Shown: positions 41,900 to 58,518 of the stretch, piece by piece | How positions within the stretch are numbered: position 1 is the stretch's first letter | Layout: each line of letters begins with the position of its first letter | The notes under the pieces: generated by a model | Told to the model about the DNA's origin: nothing | What the model saw: the letters and a program-made list of their open reading frames with translations, nothing else | Databases searched by the model: none | Position numbers and translations under genes: made by a program | Assembly (NCBI GenBank): GCA_023512835.1 | Contig: CM042090.1 | Location: 3,379,826-3,443,825 of the forward strand | From: Taxillus chinensis | Taxonomy: Eukaryota; Streptophyta; Magnoliopsida; Santalales; Loranthaceae | Direction: 5' to 3' | Length of the DNA stretch: 64,000 bases

Positions 41900-42713
41900 C
41901 TAAAATAGCATAACATACCGAGGATAGACTTACTGGTCTTGAGCAAGCTCAACATGAGATTAGAGGGAACATGCTCCAAATGCAAGCCCAATTGAAGGCT
42001 GTGCTGGACATGCTTGCCAAACTAACATCTGAGAGAGAAGCTAGCCCAACTAAAGGAGCTATTATTCAAGAGCAAGAGCAAGCCCCACATGCTTAACAAG
42101 CCTATGCTCCAGCAAACATGGTTCCTGGGGCATCACATCAAGTCCCACCTATACCACCTGCTATGGGGGCGGTAACCCCAAATATCATGGAAGTTGTGGA
42201 ATCCCTCACTCAACCATCTGATTGGAAATCTATCGAGGCCCAACTGAAAGCTGTGGAAGGGGCAAAAACATATGAAGGGACCGATCCTCATGATTTATCG
42301 CTGGTGCCAGGCATAGTACTTCCCTCCAAATTCAGGATGCCTGATTTCAAAAAATTCAATGGTACTCAGTGTCCTAGAACACATGTGACCATGTATTGCC
42401 GCAAGATGGCAGCCCATAAAGACAACAACAAACTCTTAATACATTGCTTCCAGGACAGCTTAACTGGTGGTCCACTGTAATGGTATATTCAACTTGAAGG
42501 TAGCCATATCAGAACATGGAATGAGCTCACCACGACATTCTTAGCTCAATATAAGCATGTCACCGAACTGACGTTAGATCGGTTGGCCCTGCAGTCATTT
42601 AAAAAAGGAAGTAATGAAAGCTTCAAAGTTTATGCCCGATGATGGAGAGAGGCAGCAATGGATGTTCAGCCTCCACTCACCGAAAAAGAACTTACCACCT
42701 TCTTCATCAGCAC
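41900..42713 (+). pseudogene. Ogre-type gag, 5' part, broken
   Basis: A coiled-coil-like leader (LEQAQHEIRGNMLQMQAQLKA) is followed by a proline-rich linker. The capsid region includes FRMPDFKKFNGTQCPRTHV and YKHVTELTLDRLALQSFKKG, up to LTEKELTTFFIS. In-frame stops are at 42094 (TAA), 42478 (TAA) and 42640 (TGA). The last codons are cut by the LTR starting at 42714. Gag normally forms the virus-like particle of the element. Confidence 0.85.
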
Positions 42714-45146
42714 TGTAAAGACTCGTATTTGGGTAGTTTTAAGAGATAGCCATTCTATGGGAATGTCACTATCTGGACGGTAGTGTAGTCGTCGATGTGA
42801 GCATTTTGACTGTACCTGGGCCCGATTCCAAGCTGGGGCCCCATTTGACCCGATTGTTAACTTTTTGGGGTTTATTGGTTGACTTTGCGTTTGGGCGGTC
42901 ATGTGGGTGTGATATTATTTGAATAGTGTTGTGCTCGTCATTTCGAGCGTTTTGACTGTAATTTGACTCAATTTGGAGTTCGGGACCTTAGAGGTCAATT
43001 TTTGTGTTGGGAGGTCAATTATTGACTAGGTCAATGATTGACTAGGTCAGTTATTGGTCAATGACTAGCAGAAATATAAATAGCAGGAAAAAAAAGAAGC
43101 TTTCACTTTATGCTATCACGTTTGTGCGTTTGAGAGAGAGAGAGCTTAGAGCTTGGTGCCTTAACGATTTGGGGGCGATTTGGGTTCATGGAGCTCAAAG
43201 AATCACTCCAAGTAGGTGTCCTTAAACTCCTTATTTTGATTCTATTTTGGATCTGCACGAATTTATCATGATTTATGAAATTGAGCATGAACCCTAGATT
43301 TTGGGGAAATCCAATTTTGGGTTAGATCTAATGGTTTAGCATAAGATCTGTGGTTAAGAACTATTTTATATCAGTTTTAATATGTGTTTCTGTGATCTGG
43401 GGCTGTTTAATTGCATATTCCATGAGGGTTGAGAAGTCAACCATGGAAATCTGGATTTAGATCTAGATTTCTAGAAATCTAAAATTTAGTGCATGTTTCT
43501 GCTCTTATCTGTGCGATTTAGAGGCGTTCTATACGCATTTTGAGGTAGATATCGTAGTCTGTTGCGTAGAATGCATGTTTGTGCACGTCTGGGGGTCACT
43601 GGGTTGATTCCAAACGAAGAACAAGCAAAAACGACGATGAACAGTACCCTAGGCGAATTACTGGGTCAAAATAACGAAGATCCGAAGTTCTAGGTCGAAG
43701 GCTCGAAGGTTCGTAGTTCGTAGGGTCGTAGTTCGTAGACCCGTAGTTCGTAGCTCGAAGGTTCGTAGTTCGTAGATTCGTAGACCCGTAGTCCGAAGGT
43801 CGAAGTTCATAGTCCGAAGGTCGAAGATCGAAGACCCGCTTTGAGTCTTTGAGGCGCGCTATGCAGCTACGAGTCGCAGCTCCAGCTACGAGTCTCTGAG
43901 ACGTGCTGCAGTTTCGCGCTACAAGTCGCAGCTCCAACAGTGTAACTGGACACTGGACTGGACTATTTACATTGTAACCCATACCTATATACACATTTAA
44001 ATTATACTTAAGTTACAATGTAAATAATGAAATACCCCCCATTTGGATTCAAAGAAAAATACTAGAAAAATTAATTCTCACTCTTTCAAAATGTGAAAAT
44101 TGGGATTTAGTGTAAAATCTCAGAAAAATCCAGTTTTTCGTAGAGGTGAATTTTTGGAAAGTGGGGTTAGACATCTCAGAAAAATCCCCAAAAATCAGAT
44201 TATTAGTTATGATATGGAGACCCAATGCCGGGACTTTTTATTTCAAGAAAACAACTCCTATGGGTATCTCCTTCCTTAGTCAAGGAATGAGGATCGACTT
44301 GTAAAGACTGGCTACAGTTCTAAAGGGAGTGTTGTACATCTTAAAACCATATTGGTGTTGGTATGTTGGTAGTGGATTTGGGACTTGGGTTCCATGACTT
44401 GTTGGGTTTTCACCGTGATGCACCGAGGGTGCTATGTGGTTGACGTGGCAGGCATATGCGCCGATGGCAGGCCTGTGTGGCAACTGTGGCCAGGCATATT
44501 ACGCTGTGGACAGGTTAAGGCCTTAGTGGAGCCGTTGAGCTCGTGGAGCTAGGGCTGAGTGCCCTGAGCTGGGATCCCATAGAGGATCGTGGACAAGCTG
44601 TCCTGTGTGGGCAGGCTGGGTCCTGATGTTTGTTTGTAGGCTGAGTCCTAATGATTATGCACACTACACAGTGCACGAGTACACAGAGCATGTAGCATAA
44701 ACTTGTATGTTTGCATGATGTGGACTATTGGGGTCACCTACTGAGCTTGTCGCTCACTCCTACTTGTTATTTCCCCTTTTCAGTTGTGACACGAGACTAG
44801 TGGAGGACTTTCTTCCAGGAGGACATGCCCACTACTCTGATGTATGAGCACTATATTTTGTATTGTATTATGTGTTGTATCCCGAACATGGGTCCGTGGA
44901 CAGTTGTATTTGCATACTATTTATGATGTGATGTCTGTATGACTGTTTGACTCATTGTATGCATGATGATATATGGAAAAGTACAGGATTACCCATGATG
45001 TATGACTGTACAGGGTTACATATTTGAGACAGCACCCGCGGTGTAGTCTCCATTGGTACTAGTCACCAACCCCTTGACCTTTCGGGCGTGGGCAAGGGGA
45101 AGTCATGTTCCTAGTTTCGGGTTCCCTGGAATTTGGGGGTGTGACA
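42714..45146 (+). repeat. Complete Del/Tekay-like LTR
   Basis: 2,433 bp, TGTAAAGACTCG to GGGGGTGTGACA, confirmed at its 3' end by the PBS 3 bp later. It contains a block of CGTAG/CGAAG repeats (about 43680-43930). It is the reference for the fragments at 27017-37207. Confidence 0.93.
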
Positions 45147-45149
45147 AGT

Positions 45150-45161
45150 TGGTATCAGAGC
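45150..45161 (+). other. Del/Tekay-like primer binding site
   Basis: TGGTATCAGAGC, matching initiator tRNA-Met, 3 bp after the LTR. Confidence 0.92.
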
Positions 45162-45637
45162 ATGGTCTAGTGGACCTAGGTTATTGAGGGGTGGTTAATT
45201 GATTCCATGTGACTTGGAAAACTGTAGGGAGGGCGCCTGATCAACGCAGTCCTTACATGTGTTCTAGGTTATTTTGGTGTTAGTTAGATCATCCTAGGAG
45301 CATACATGGGGTGCATTTCTAGTGGTATAATTGTGTGCATATAGGGCACTAGATTGTCTTTGTTTGTGATGTGATTGTATTTGGTGCCAGGATGGCACGT
45401 GGCCGTGAGAGCCAGGACTTGATTGTGGTGTACCCTAAGGGGTGACACGATGCTATATGCATGGTTGTGGACCTACGGGTCGTGTGGTGTACCCTAAGGG
45501 GGACACGATGCTATATGCATAGTTGTGGACCTACAGGTCGTGTGGTGAGAACCTACGAGTCAGTTGTACCTTTGATGGATGTTTGTGCTAGCAGTGCTAG
45601 TGTTGATAGTTTGTTGTTTGTTGTTGTGGCCAGTGTG

Positions 45638-46322
45638 ATGGCACCACTGAGGATAGCTGTCCGAGGCCAGGGCCCGACAGAGGAGCCCACGATAGAGTCG
45701 GGGCACCAGGGGCAGCAGAGCCCGCAGCAAAGATCATCAGCTCCCGTTGTGGGACCTGATTTGGCTCAGGTGTTGATTCAGTTCCAGGAGGCCATGCAGG
45801 GTATGCAGGGCTCGATGAGGGATATGGCTAGAGAGGTGGATGAGTTGAAGAGGCAGCAGCAGCCTCAACAGCCACTATAACTTTAGCAGCAGGAGGCAAG
45901 GGTGGTGCATGATGTGCACCAGCAAGAGGTCGTGATAGAGCCAGCACGACGAGGAGTGGACTGGGCGGCACAGTTTTTGAAACATGCACCCAGGACCTTT
46001 GAGGATGGTTCATGGCCAGAGGCAACCGAGGACTGGATTAGATGGACAGAGGACATCTTTGAGATGATTGGGGTGCCAGATAAGGAGCGGGTGCGAGTGG
46101 CGACGCACTATCTGTTGGGTATCCCACGCAGGTGGTGGGAATCCACGAGAGCTGTCCATGGCAGCCAGATGAGCTGGAGAGAGTTTGTTGAGTGCTTCTT
46201 TGGGGAGTATTTTCCCAGCTCGATACAGTATGCCCGACGGAGAGAGTATTATGAGCTTCAGCAGGGTAGCCAGACTGTGGGTGTGGTGAGTATGTGCAAG
46301 CCTTCACAAATTTAGGGCGGTT
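45638..46322 (+). pseudogene. Del/Tekay-like gag, truncated and broken
   Basis: The likely start is MAPLRIAVRGQGP. A glutamine-rich coiled-coil segment is followed by TAA (45878) and TAG (45884) stops. The capsid domain reads FLKHAPRTFEDG, then WIRWTEDIFEMIGV, RRWWESTRA and REFVECFFGEYFP. A 1-bp loss near 46285 shifts the frame to EYVQAFTNLGRF, where the element ends. Capsid protein of a Ty3/gypsy chromovirus; not functional. Confidence 0.88.
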
Positions 46323-48651
46323 TCCTCTTGAGGCTTGGGAAAAGGAAGCCCGTAAGTGGAAACAAGCCCCAACAATCGACTACACCTGGATTCTATGGAG
46401 TATCTCCGACAGTGTCCTACATTGCGCAAGCCCCGAACTCACAATATCAGCCTCAGGGCGAGAACTCTTACTCAACCAACCAATCTCAGTCTGAGCAATC
46501 AAAGCAACCATGGCAAAAGCAAAAAACAGGAAAGGAGAAATTTGATCCAATTCTTATCACATACACGGAGGCGTACACCAGATTATTGGCAGTAGGACTT
46601 GTCAGTCCAGTGCCTCTAAAAAAGTTAAGCCCTCCATATCCTGATTGGTACAAAGCTGATTCCAACTACGCATACCATGGAGGTGGAATTGGACATGACA
46701 CAGAAGGTTGTTTCGCCCTAAAAAGGAAAATACAACATTTAAGAGATGCAGGATGGTTGGATTTCTCTAAAATGACTGGCACTCCTAATGTGGGTATGAA
46801 CCCTCTTCCGGAACACTCGGGCAATGTTGCCCATATCATAGCTGAATATGGAAGTTGTCCTAGATAGGCTTCCACAATCAAGATGGACAAGTGCCAGTTG
46901 TTCACGACCTTACACAAGAATGGACTCATAGTAACCAAAGATGTGACTGAGGCCAACAGGGGCAACAACTGGAAGAGGCGCTGCCTCTATCATAAGATAA
47001 CTTATGGACACGATTTAGAAGAGTGTACAGAATTCCAAGAATCAGTCCAAAAGCTGTTAGACTCTAAAAGGCTAGAGATCTCAGGATTGGAAGAACATCA
47101 TGAGATTTACATGGCCTTTACTAGAAGGACACAAGTGGCACCCATGCCTGGGGCACCGAAACCCTTAATTATCAATACACGGAGAGGCCGAAGGCCGACT
47201 CATTGATGCAAAAGGTCAAAACCCTTACTATTCATGAGCCATCACCTTTCCTATACAAGAATGATAAAGCAGTGCCGTGGAATTATCACTGCAAGTCCGT
47301 CATCGTAGGGGTCCCTATAGAAGGAAAGAAGACAAGAAGTGATCGTCCATACACACTGCAGGAAGTCAAGAAAGCTTATAAGGGTAAATCCATGGAGCAA
47401 GATATCATTTCAAAACTGATGTCAGCTAACAAAAGTATCTCTATCTCAGAAGAGGAGGTAACTGAATTTCTAAAGCTAATCAAATAGAGTGAGTACAACA
47501 TCATTGATCAGTTGAGTCGACAGCCGGCTCGCATCTCACTATTATCTCTGCTCATGGATTCTACTCCACACCGGGAAACCCTTATGAAGGTCTTGAGTAA
47601 AACTTATGTCCCTCTGTCTATTTCCGTAGAAAATTTAGATGGAATTGCAAATAATATCGTAGCAAACAACTTTTTTAGCTTCAATGAAGAAGAGCTCCCT
47701 CAAGAAGGTGTTGGACATATCAAAACTTTACATATATCTGTTAAGTGCAAGGACCGTATCAACTCGCGTGTACTAATTGATAATGGGTCATCTCTGAATA
47801 TTATGCCAACACCCATTTTAAAGCAACTACCGGTGGATCTGTCTTACATACGCCCCACTAACATGATTGTCAGGGCTTTCGATGGAGAAAAGCAAGAAGT
47901 AGTGGGAACCCTAGATGTACCACTACAAATCGGTCCCAGTACTTTCACTGTGGAGTTCCAAGTCATGGACATTGCTCCTTACTATAGCTGTCTACTGGGA
48001 AGGCCATGGATTCATGCAGTAAGGGCAATCCCCTTAACCCTCCATCAGAAGGTTAAATTCATTATAGACGGGAAACTCATATGTGTGTCCGGGGAAGCAT
48101 AAATTCTCATCACCAAACCCCTTTCTGTCCCTTACATTGAAAATAGTGAAGATATCCCTGAATGTTCCTTCCGCTCATTCGAAGTTGTCAATGCAACCTA
48201 CCTCCCGAATCCTACAACTGATCAGGAGGTTGGGACACGGCTACCAAAAGCATCAAGAATGGTAGCGTCAGTCATGCTAAAGCTGGGCCACAAAGCAGGA
48301 AAAGGTTTGGGCTTGCAAGAACAAGGGATCAAAGAACCTATTACCATTCGAAGCACGAGTGGAAGATTTGGGCTAGGGTACCATCCCACTAAAGCTGACA
48401 AACAATTAGAGACTACAAGAAGAAGGGATAGCCGACTAACTAAATTAGAGAAAAGAACCTTTCAAGAGCAAAAGATGACTTTCCCACCGCTCGGAGCTAC
48501 ATTCTGGAGTGCGGGATTCATAAATCGAAGGGAAGAGACAGTGGCCACTACAAGGGATGATAATCAAGAGTCAGAACTGGTTCGGGTATGCCAAGGAGAT
48601 CTGGGACATCAATTGGATAACTGGAAAAGCTTGGACCTCCCTATCATGTAA
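46323..48651 (+). pseudogene. Ogre-type gag 3' part, protease and G-patch region, broken
   Basis: The frame 46328-47206 carries FDPILITYTEAY, PYPDWYKADSNYAYHGGGIGHDTEGC (zinc-knuckle-like) and KRRCLYHKITYGHDLEEC, with a TAG at 46865. A shift near 47200 leads to the frame 47203-48651 with TAG 47485 and TAA 48100. There the aspartic protease has VLIDNGSSLNIMP and CLLGRPWIH. A G-patch motif, KLGHKAGKGLGLQEQGI (about 48280-48330), follows; this is typical of the Tat/Ogre lineage. Gag packages the RNA and protease matures the polyprotein. Confidence 0.87.
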
Positions 48652-48924
48652 ACAGTTCAAGGAACCTGCTAGAGCATTTTCAATGTTTTCTCTTTGTTGT
48701 TTTTCAATTCCAAATTTTGAATTTGCTGTAATCTTTATTTTAAAAATTCGGAATAAAATGAAACTTTTTCAAAACATCCCCATGCATTTCATGGCACGTG
48801 CATTATCATATATGGTTGAGTAAGTCAGACTTTTTCAAATAGGTATGATAAATTTAGAGATATGGTAAGGAAAGAATAAACGAGTTGCTTAAGACTTGAC
48901 CATAATCCAAACTGGGAACAGTCA
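48652..48924 (+). other. Candidate Ogre-type intron between protease and RT
   Basis: 273 bp of AT-rich, stop-containing sequence lie exactly where Ogre elements are known to carry an intron separating gag-pro from RT-RNase H-integrase. The frames on each side are in the same phase. Possible acceptors include TTTTCAAATAG (ending 48841) and GGGAACAG (ending 48921). I could not fix a donor. Confidence 0.45.
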
Positions 48925-49367
48925 GTGTCTGAGATAGAGGAAGCTGGCACAGTAGAAGATCCCGAGCTACCAGAAGACATCAAGCTCCTGTTAGAAAGAG
49001 AAAACCGGCCCACTATCCCTAGTGAAGACCTAGTCACAATCGTAAACTTCAGAACAGTCACTGAGCCAAAAGAATTGAGATTGGGGTCTTTAATCCCCAA
49101 TAATGTCAGAGATCAACTACTTGATCTTCTCAAGTCCTACATTGATGTGTTCGCCTGGTCCAACAAAGATATGCCGGGATTGGATATAGATATAGTGCAA
49201 CACCAGTTGCCCTTGAGACCTGAGTGTAAGCCTATCCAGCAAAAGCTAAGGAGGAAAAGTACTATCTGAGCAAGAAGTTTACACCTTGTGAGGAAAAGTA
49301 CACTCCTCTGGAAAAGACTTGTTGTGCCCTCGCTTGGACAGCACGAAGGTTAAGACAGTATATACTC
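48925..49367 (+). pseudogene. Ogre-type RT remnant with most of RT deleted
   Basis: The segment before RT (DQLLDLLKSYIDVFAWSNKDMPGLD) and RT start (QHQLPLRPECKPIQQKLRR) jump after 49258 straight to the RT/RNase H connection, YLSKKFTPCEEKYTPLEKTCCAL. The catalytic YVDD/YLDD region is therefore missing. The short word GAGGAAAAGTAC occurs at the joint (49250-49261) and again at 49290-49301. The right end is cut by solo LTR E1 inside the codons for QYILYHT. Confidence 0.85.
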
Positions 49368-53029
<3,662 letters not shown>

Positions 53030-53793
53030 CACTCTACCATACTATATGGCTTATCTCTAGACATGCCCCGCTCAAATACCTATTGGAAAAGCCATCCATG
53101 ACGGGAATAATTGCTAAGTAGCAGCTACTCTTAGCTGAGTATGGCATTGTCTATGTGTCTCAAAAGGCCATCAAAGGAAGTGCCATAGCTGATTATCTAG
53201 CAGATCGAGCCTTGGAAGATTATGAGCCAGCAATCTCTGATTTCCCAGATGAATTCATCAACACCATCCAAGAAAATGAAAAATTAGACACATGGACCCT
53301 ATGGTTTGATGGAGCATCAAGCTTAGCAGGTCATGGCATCGGGGCAGTCCTAATTTCCCCATCTAGAGTACATTTTCCGATGGCCTTCAAGTTGACGTTC
53401 CCTTGCACAAACAATATAGCAGAATATGAAGCTTGTGTAATGGGTCTCCAAGAGGCATTGAGTAAAGGAATTAGAAAATTACAACTGTTCGAGGATTCAG
53501 CTTTGGTCATTTATCAAGTAAGAAAGAAATAGGAAACTCGAAATCACAAGTTAATTCCTTACCGACAAATGATTTATGAAATGGCTAACCTATTCGATGA
53601 AATCACATTTGAACCCATGTTAAGAGGGCATAATCGAATTCCCGATGCTTTAGCAACTCTAGCCTCCCTCCTTCGATTGGACACATGCTTTGAAATATCA
53701 TGCTTTGACATCAATGTGAACAAGGAACCCATTTACAACATGGTAACCAATGTTGACACCGACAACAAGCCCTGGTATCAAGATATCAAATAG
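53030..53793 (+). pseudogene. Ogre-type RNase H region, broken
   Basis: The connection LISRHAPLKYLLEKPSMTG leads through a TAG stop (about 53118) and VSQKAIKGSAIADYLADR to an archaeal-type RNase H: WTLWFDGASSLAGHGIGAVL, NNIAEYEACVMGLQEAL and RGHNRIPDALATLAS. A TAG at 53530 breaks it. RNase H degrades the RNA strand during reverse transcription; Tat/Ogre elements carry this second RNase H type. Confidence 0.86.
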
Positions 53794-55003
53794 TACCTGT
53801 CCTAACACTCATACCCGGTAGGGGCCTCAGAAGCAGAAAAAAGAAACATCCGACGAGCAAGCATCAATTACTTCCTCGACAGCTCAATCCTATACAGACA
53901 CAACCATAACCAAGTTTTACTGCGATGCTTAGACAAAGATGAAGCATCTCGGGTCACCAATAAGGTTCACAACGGCAACTGTGGATCTCACGTAAATGGG
54001 CATACACTAACTAAGCAGATCATGAGGATGGGCTACTATTGGGTTACTATAGAAAAGGACTACATCAAGCATGTGCGTAAATGTCTTAAATACCAGATTT
54101 ATAAGGATCGCATTCAAGTACCCCCATCTAAGCTACACGTGCTTACATCTCCGTGGCCATTTGCATTGTGGGGCATGGACGTCATTGGGCCCATATTCCC
54201 AAAAGCCTCTAATGGACATAGATTTATTCTTTCACTAAGTGGGTTAAGGCAGCCTCCTACATCCAAGTCACTCAGTCAGTAATCACTAAGTTTGTCCGCA
54301 ACAACATCGTGTGCCCTTATGGGCTCCCAGAACACATTATACCAGATAATGCTGCCAATCTGAATAGCCGGACGATGGACAATTTGTGTGAAGAGTTCAA
54401 AATCCGACATCGTAACTCAACACTGTACCGTCCTCAAATGAACAGAGCGGTAGAAGTAGCAAACAAAAACATTAAGAACATTATCCAAAAAATGACTGAG
54501 ACGTACAAAGATTAGAGCGAGAAACTCCCATATGCATTACATGCCTATAGAACCACAGTCCGGACTTCAACTGGGGCAACGCCATTTTCCTTAGTTTATG
54601 GCATGGAGGCTGTTTTACTGGTTGAGGTAGAAATCCCATCTTTGAGGGTGCTCATGGATACCAAGCTAGATGAAGCTGAATGGGTCAAGAACTGTTACGA
54701 ACAGTTGAACCTGATTGATGGGAAGCGAGTCACAGTAGTTTGCTTAGGTCAGCTTTATCAAAAGAGAATGATGGCTAGCTTCAACAAAAAGGTGCGACCA
54801 AGGGCATTTAGAGAAGGAAACCTAGTCCTGAAAAGATACTACCAATACAGCATGATCACAGAGGCAAATGGACTCCAAACTATGAGGGGCCATATGTTGT
54901 AAAAAGAGCTTTCTAGGGTGGTGCACTCATCCTCACCAAAATGGATGGAGATGAACTCCTGAACCCTATAAACAGTGATGTTGTAAAGAAATTTTATGTT
55001 TAA
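53794..55003 (+). pseudogene. Ogre-type integrase, broken
   Basis: The zinc-binding region has HNGNCGSHVNGHTL and RKCLKYQ, in which the second expected Cys is Tyr. The core has WGMDVIGPI, PDNAANLNS and VEVANKNIK, so the three acidic residues appear to be kept. The C-terminal part ends NSDVVKKFYV, stop at 55001. There are stops at about 53792 and 54513, frameshifts near 54230 (after HRFIL) and after 54840, and an early TAA near 54899. Confidence 0.86.
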
Positions 55004-55087
55004 TTTTCGTTCTTGTACCAAAGTGGATTTGAAATTGCCATTTATTGAAACAATTCTCCATGTCTTGAACCTTTTCTCTATCCTTAT

Positions 55088-55993
55088 TGTCATCACCGGA
55101 TTTCGTCCGAAGGAAAACCCGCTTTTAGGGATGCAGTTCTCCTACCCTTCATCCGAATAGTGATGAAAAATATAGAGTTGCCACCAACCGTTTTTGGGGT
55201 GCGATTGGCCACCTAAAAGGAAATTAATCTATGCTGCTAGGGATGGGCTCGGGAGTTGGTTACGCGTGGGGAAGGACTAGCACCCCCACAACGCCCTTTC
55301 AGTACCTATCTTAAAATTTGAAGGTTTTTAATTTGTTAAAGATGATATGAAATTTGCATGACTTAGAAGTCTACTCTGTTTTAGTTTTAAGTTATTTATT
55401 GAAGTGAAATTAAATCCAATTTGTCCTAAGTATCTAAAGGGAGTCCTAACATTTTGATTTTACTTTTAGTCTTTCTAAACCAATTATTGGAGTTAAAAAT
55501 TAGATTCAATTTAATCCTAAATCATTAAAGAAAACCCTATGGTTGGTTTTAAGTCAAAGCTAAAAGAAAACCTAAAGTTGAGATTTGTTTTCTAAATCGC
55601 ATGCCTATTGTTGGCACTAAAGGTGAAAAACACATCAAAATCTAAATGCGAAAAAATTTAAACATATTCAAAATTAAACCTAAAGTATCAAAAAGTTTTG
55701 AAGAAAAAAAAAGATAAAGGAAAACAAAATAGACAAGTCGGAAAACTCCAAGTATTTAAAAAAAGAGAACTTTGAAAATGTTTTGTTTTGTTTTGTTTTT
55801 TTGTTTTTTCATTGTTTGTTTTTTTTTTTTTGAAAAGAATTTTTATTTTATTTTATTTTAGAAATTTTTTTTAATTAAAAGGAAATTTATTTTTAAAAAA
55901 ACATTTTTTAAATTAAAAGAAAAGTTTTTTTTTGAATACTAAACAATAAATTAACAAAGACTGTGTGTGAGGGTGTCATCCACAAAAACAAAA

Positions 55994-56063
<70 letters not shown>

Positions 56064-58513
56064 CACTATCTTTTTTTTCACTATGCTTGATTTTATAGTT
56101 ACAACAAATATATAATCCAAACTAGCAAAAATGCTTCTAGGCCCAAAACTAACACGGTTCCCTAAGGCCAATTGAGAACAACAAGGAATAATGGTGAAAA
56201 GAACAAAAAAACAAAACAAAAAAAAAGACAAACAAACAAACAAACAAATTAGATCTAAACCATCACGTCTGTAACGGCCAGATTCACCCAACTAGAGCCA
56301 GAGCTATACTGGCAGGGGAGACAAGGCTTCTACGTCAGGAAGTTGTCCAGCATACTCACCAAAGAGATATATACAGGGAAAAACAAGGAAAACCACATGA
56401 GAACAAAGTACCAGAAACATAGCAGCCATGACGGCAATTGAAACCAACATAAGAAAGCAAACAAATGGCAAACAGAATAACAAGCAAAAAAAAGGAAATG
56501 GATAGTAAACAGAATGGACTCCACGTTATTATGTCTTTAATTCAAAAAGCATTGACTCAAACTGGATAACGCCAACCATGATACATTGTTATGATTCCCC
56601 CTTTATTTCTTGTTTTCATTTTTACATGACAATCCCAGCAAACAAATACCGATGACAGACAACAGCAGTAGCACCCACATGAACCCCTGTTTCCTCTTTA
56701 TCTCACTCACAACAAGCAGTAAGCATGACAAACAGCTGCAACGACACACACTAACTCCTATTTTGCAAGAATAAAATATAAATCACAACCACAATTGACC
56801 CGAAACAAATCAAAAACACTTCTGCAAACTGAACAAACAAAGACCCTAACGGCAAACTAGTATCCAAAACACAACAAAACGTAAACGTCAACCATGTTAC
56901 AAGAGTGTTTTTTTTTGTTTTTGTTTTTCGTTTTTTTTGTTGAGAAACATGCGTTTAGTGTTTGTAAGAGCATGACAAAAGGAAGAACTCCAAATCAAAC
57001 TCCCAACAGAGGATGAGATCAACAATCGAAGGGGAGAAAACAAGCATTGTTTATTACCAGGCTGTGGGAACACACAATGACGCGTCTAAGGGGTTTCTCC
57101 TCCACTGACCCCTTTTTGTTTTTCTGGCGTCGTCTTGCCACGGCGGTGTGCTGCCTCCTTCAGTCGCTTGGGGTCGTACAGGTACAACCGGCTGTGGGAC
57201 TTTGGTGACACCTTGGATGGTCGGACCGCGATAACGACTTCAACCGATTTAAGCAATGGTGTTAGGGGTGAGGCCTTTGCGAGATGCGTAACTGGGTGGG
57301 TGATTACTCCACAACCAGCGAAAGGCTCTCCGGCAAGGGGATTGAAGGTTCTCAAGTTCGATGGAGGAAGAGGAAGTGAAAAGTTGTGGGTTTTCTTGGA
57401 TTTTTTGTTGGAGAGGGAGAGCCCCCTCGCGTCAATCCGTTTGGGGATCTTTAAATAGGAGAGGATTGTAGGGTTTTGAGGTTGATTTGGGACGGCGAGG
57501 AGGAGGTTCGGCATGGCCACCGGTATGGATCGGGTGGGGCGGCTTGGTTCGGATCGGCATGGGCAGGCTTGGTTCGGATTGGCCGGGCGTGGGTGGTGGC
57601 CTTCTGGCGTTGTGGCCGGGCGTGGGATGGTGGCCTGGCATGGTGGTCCACGGCAGCCGTGGTGTGGGTAGGAAGACGACAAGAAGGGGAGAGAGAGAAG
57701 AAGACACGTGAAGATGATGAGTGTGGATTTGTGGTTGAGATTGTTTTATTTTTATTATTTATTTGTGTTTTGAATTTTGTTTTTGGTTTTTGGTTTTGGT
57801 TTTTGTTTTATTTATTTGTTTCAACCAATCAAGGATTGACACATGGCCTGGAGTGGGCGGCAAAGAGAAAAAGATGGCGGCTAGGGTTTTAAAAGTTTCA
57901 GTTAGGTATTTTTTTAACTGATGTCTTTAGGTTTTTAGACTCGGGATGGCGACTTGGATTTAGAAAAATTATGAGAAAATTATTTTTGGACTCGGGACAT
58001 CGTGATGAGTGACCCCGTGTCATTTTTATTTTAAAATAATTTTATTTTTGCACCAAGCCTGTACTGCGATTATTTATTATCGAAAAACTTAATTTTTTAT
58101 TTTTATTGGAAAAGGCCCCAAGAGCAAATATATACAATACATATGTCAAAATTCTCAGAACGACGAGTAAAATGAGAATATGAGGTTAGTGACCTGATCT
58201 GGAGTGCCGTTTGGAAAGTCAATTACCGTTTTAGCCATCATTGGCGGCCCGAACGCTGTTTTGACTATATCTTCTTCGTTTGACCTCAGAATCGAGCGTG
58301 GTCAAAGGCGTTGATCCTCGAATTTGATTTTCTATTACCCAGGACTGGTTCTTTGGCATTTGGAGATCTTTTTGAATAATTTCTTGAAATCGGGCATTTG
58401 CCGTTTAATAGTCACGACTCTGTCATCCTGTAAAATTTTAACAAATCAAGGCAGCATAGAAGAAAATTGAATTTGATAAAATACATCCAACCTGGACAAA
58501 ATGGGGTCCAACG
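55088..58513 (+). mobile_element. Solo LTR E2 nested in the Ogre-type 3' region
   Basis: 3,426 bp, TGTCATCACCGGATTTCGTC to ATGGGGTCCAACG (CA changed to CG). It has a perfect TSD, CTTAT, at 55083-55087 and 58514-58518. It is the same family as E1, sharing the opening about 180 bp, the CT run, a GC-rich block (57080-57700) and the closing about 370 bp. It lies 85 bp past the integrase stop. Confidence 0.91.
55998..56061. repeat. (TC)n microsatellite in solo LTR E2
   Basis: About 31 uninterrupted TC units, at the position equivalent to the longer run in LTR E1. Confidence 0.96.
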
Positions 58514-58518
58514 CTTAT

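Larger units (their letters stand above)
42714..46322 (+). mobile_element. Truncated Del/Tekay-like element nested in Ogre-type gag
   Basis: It consists of a complete 5' LTR (42714-45146), PBS (45150-45161), leader and most of gag, then an abrupt change to Ogre-type gag sequence at about 46322. Its protease, pol and 3' LTR are missing, and so is a segment of the host gag. One deletion must therefore have removed both, and no right-hand TSD can exist. Confidence 0.85.
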
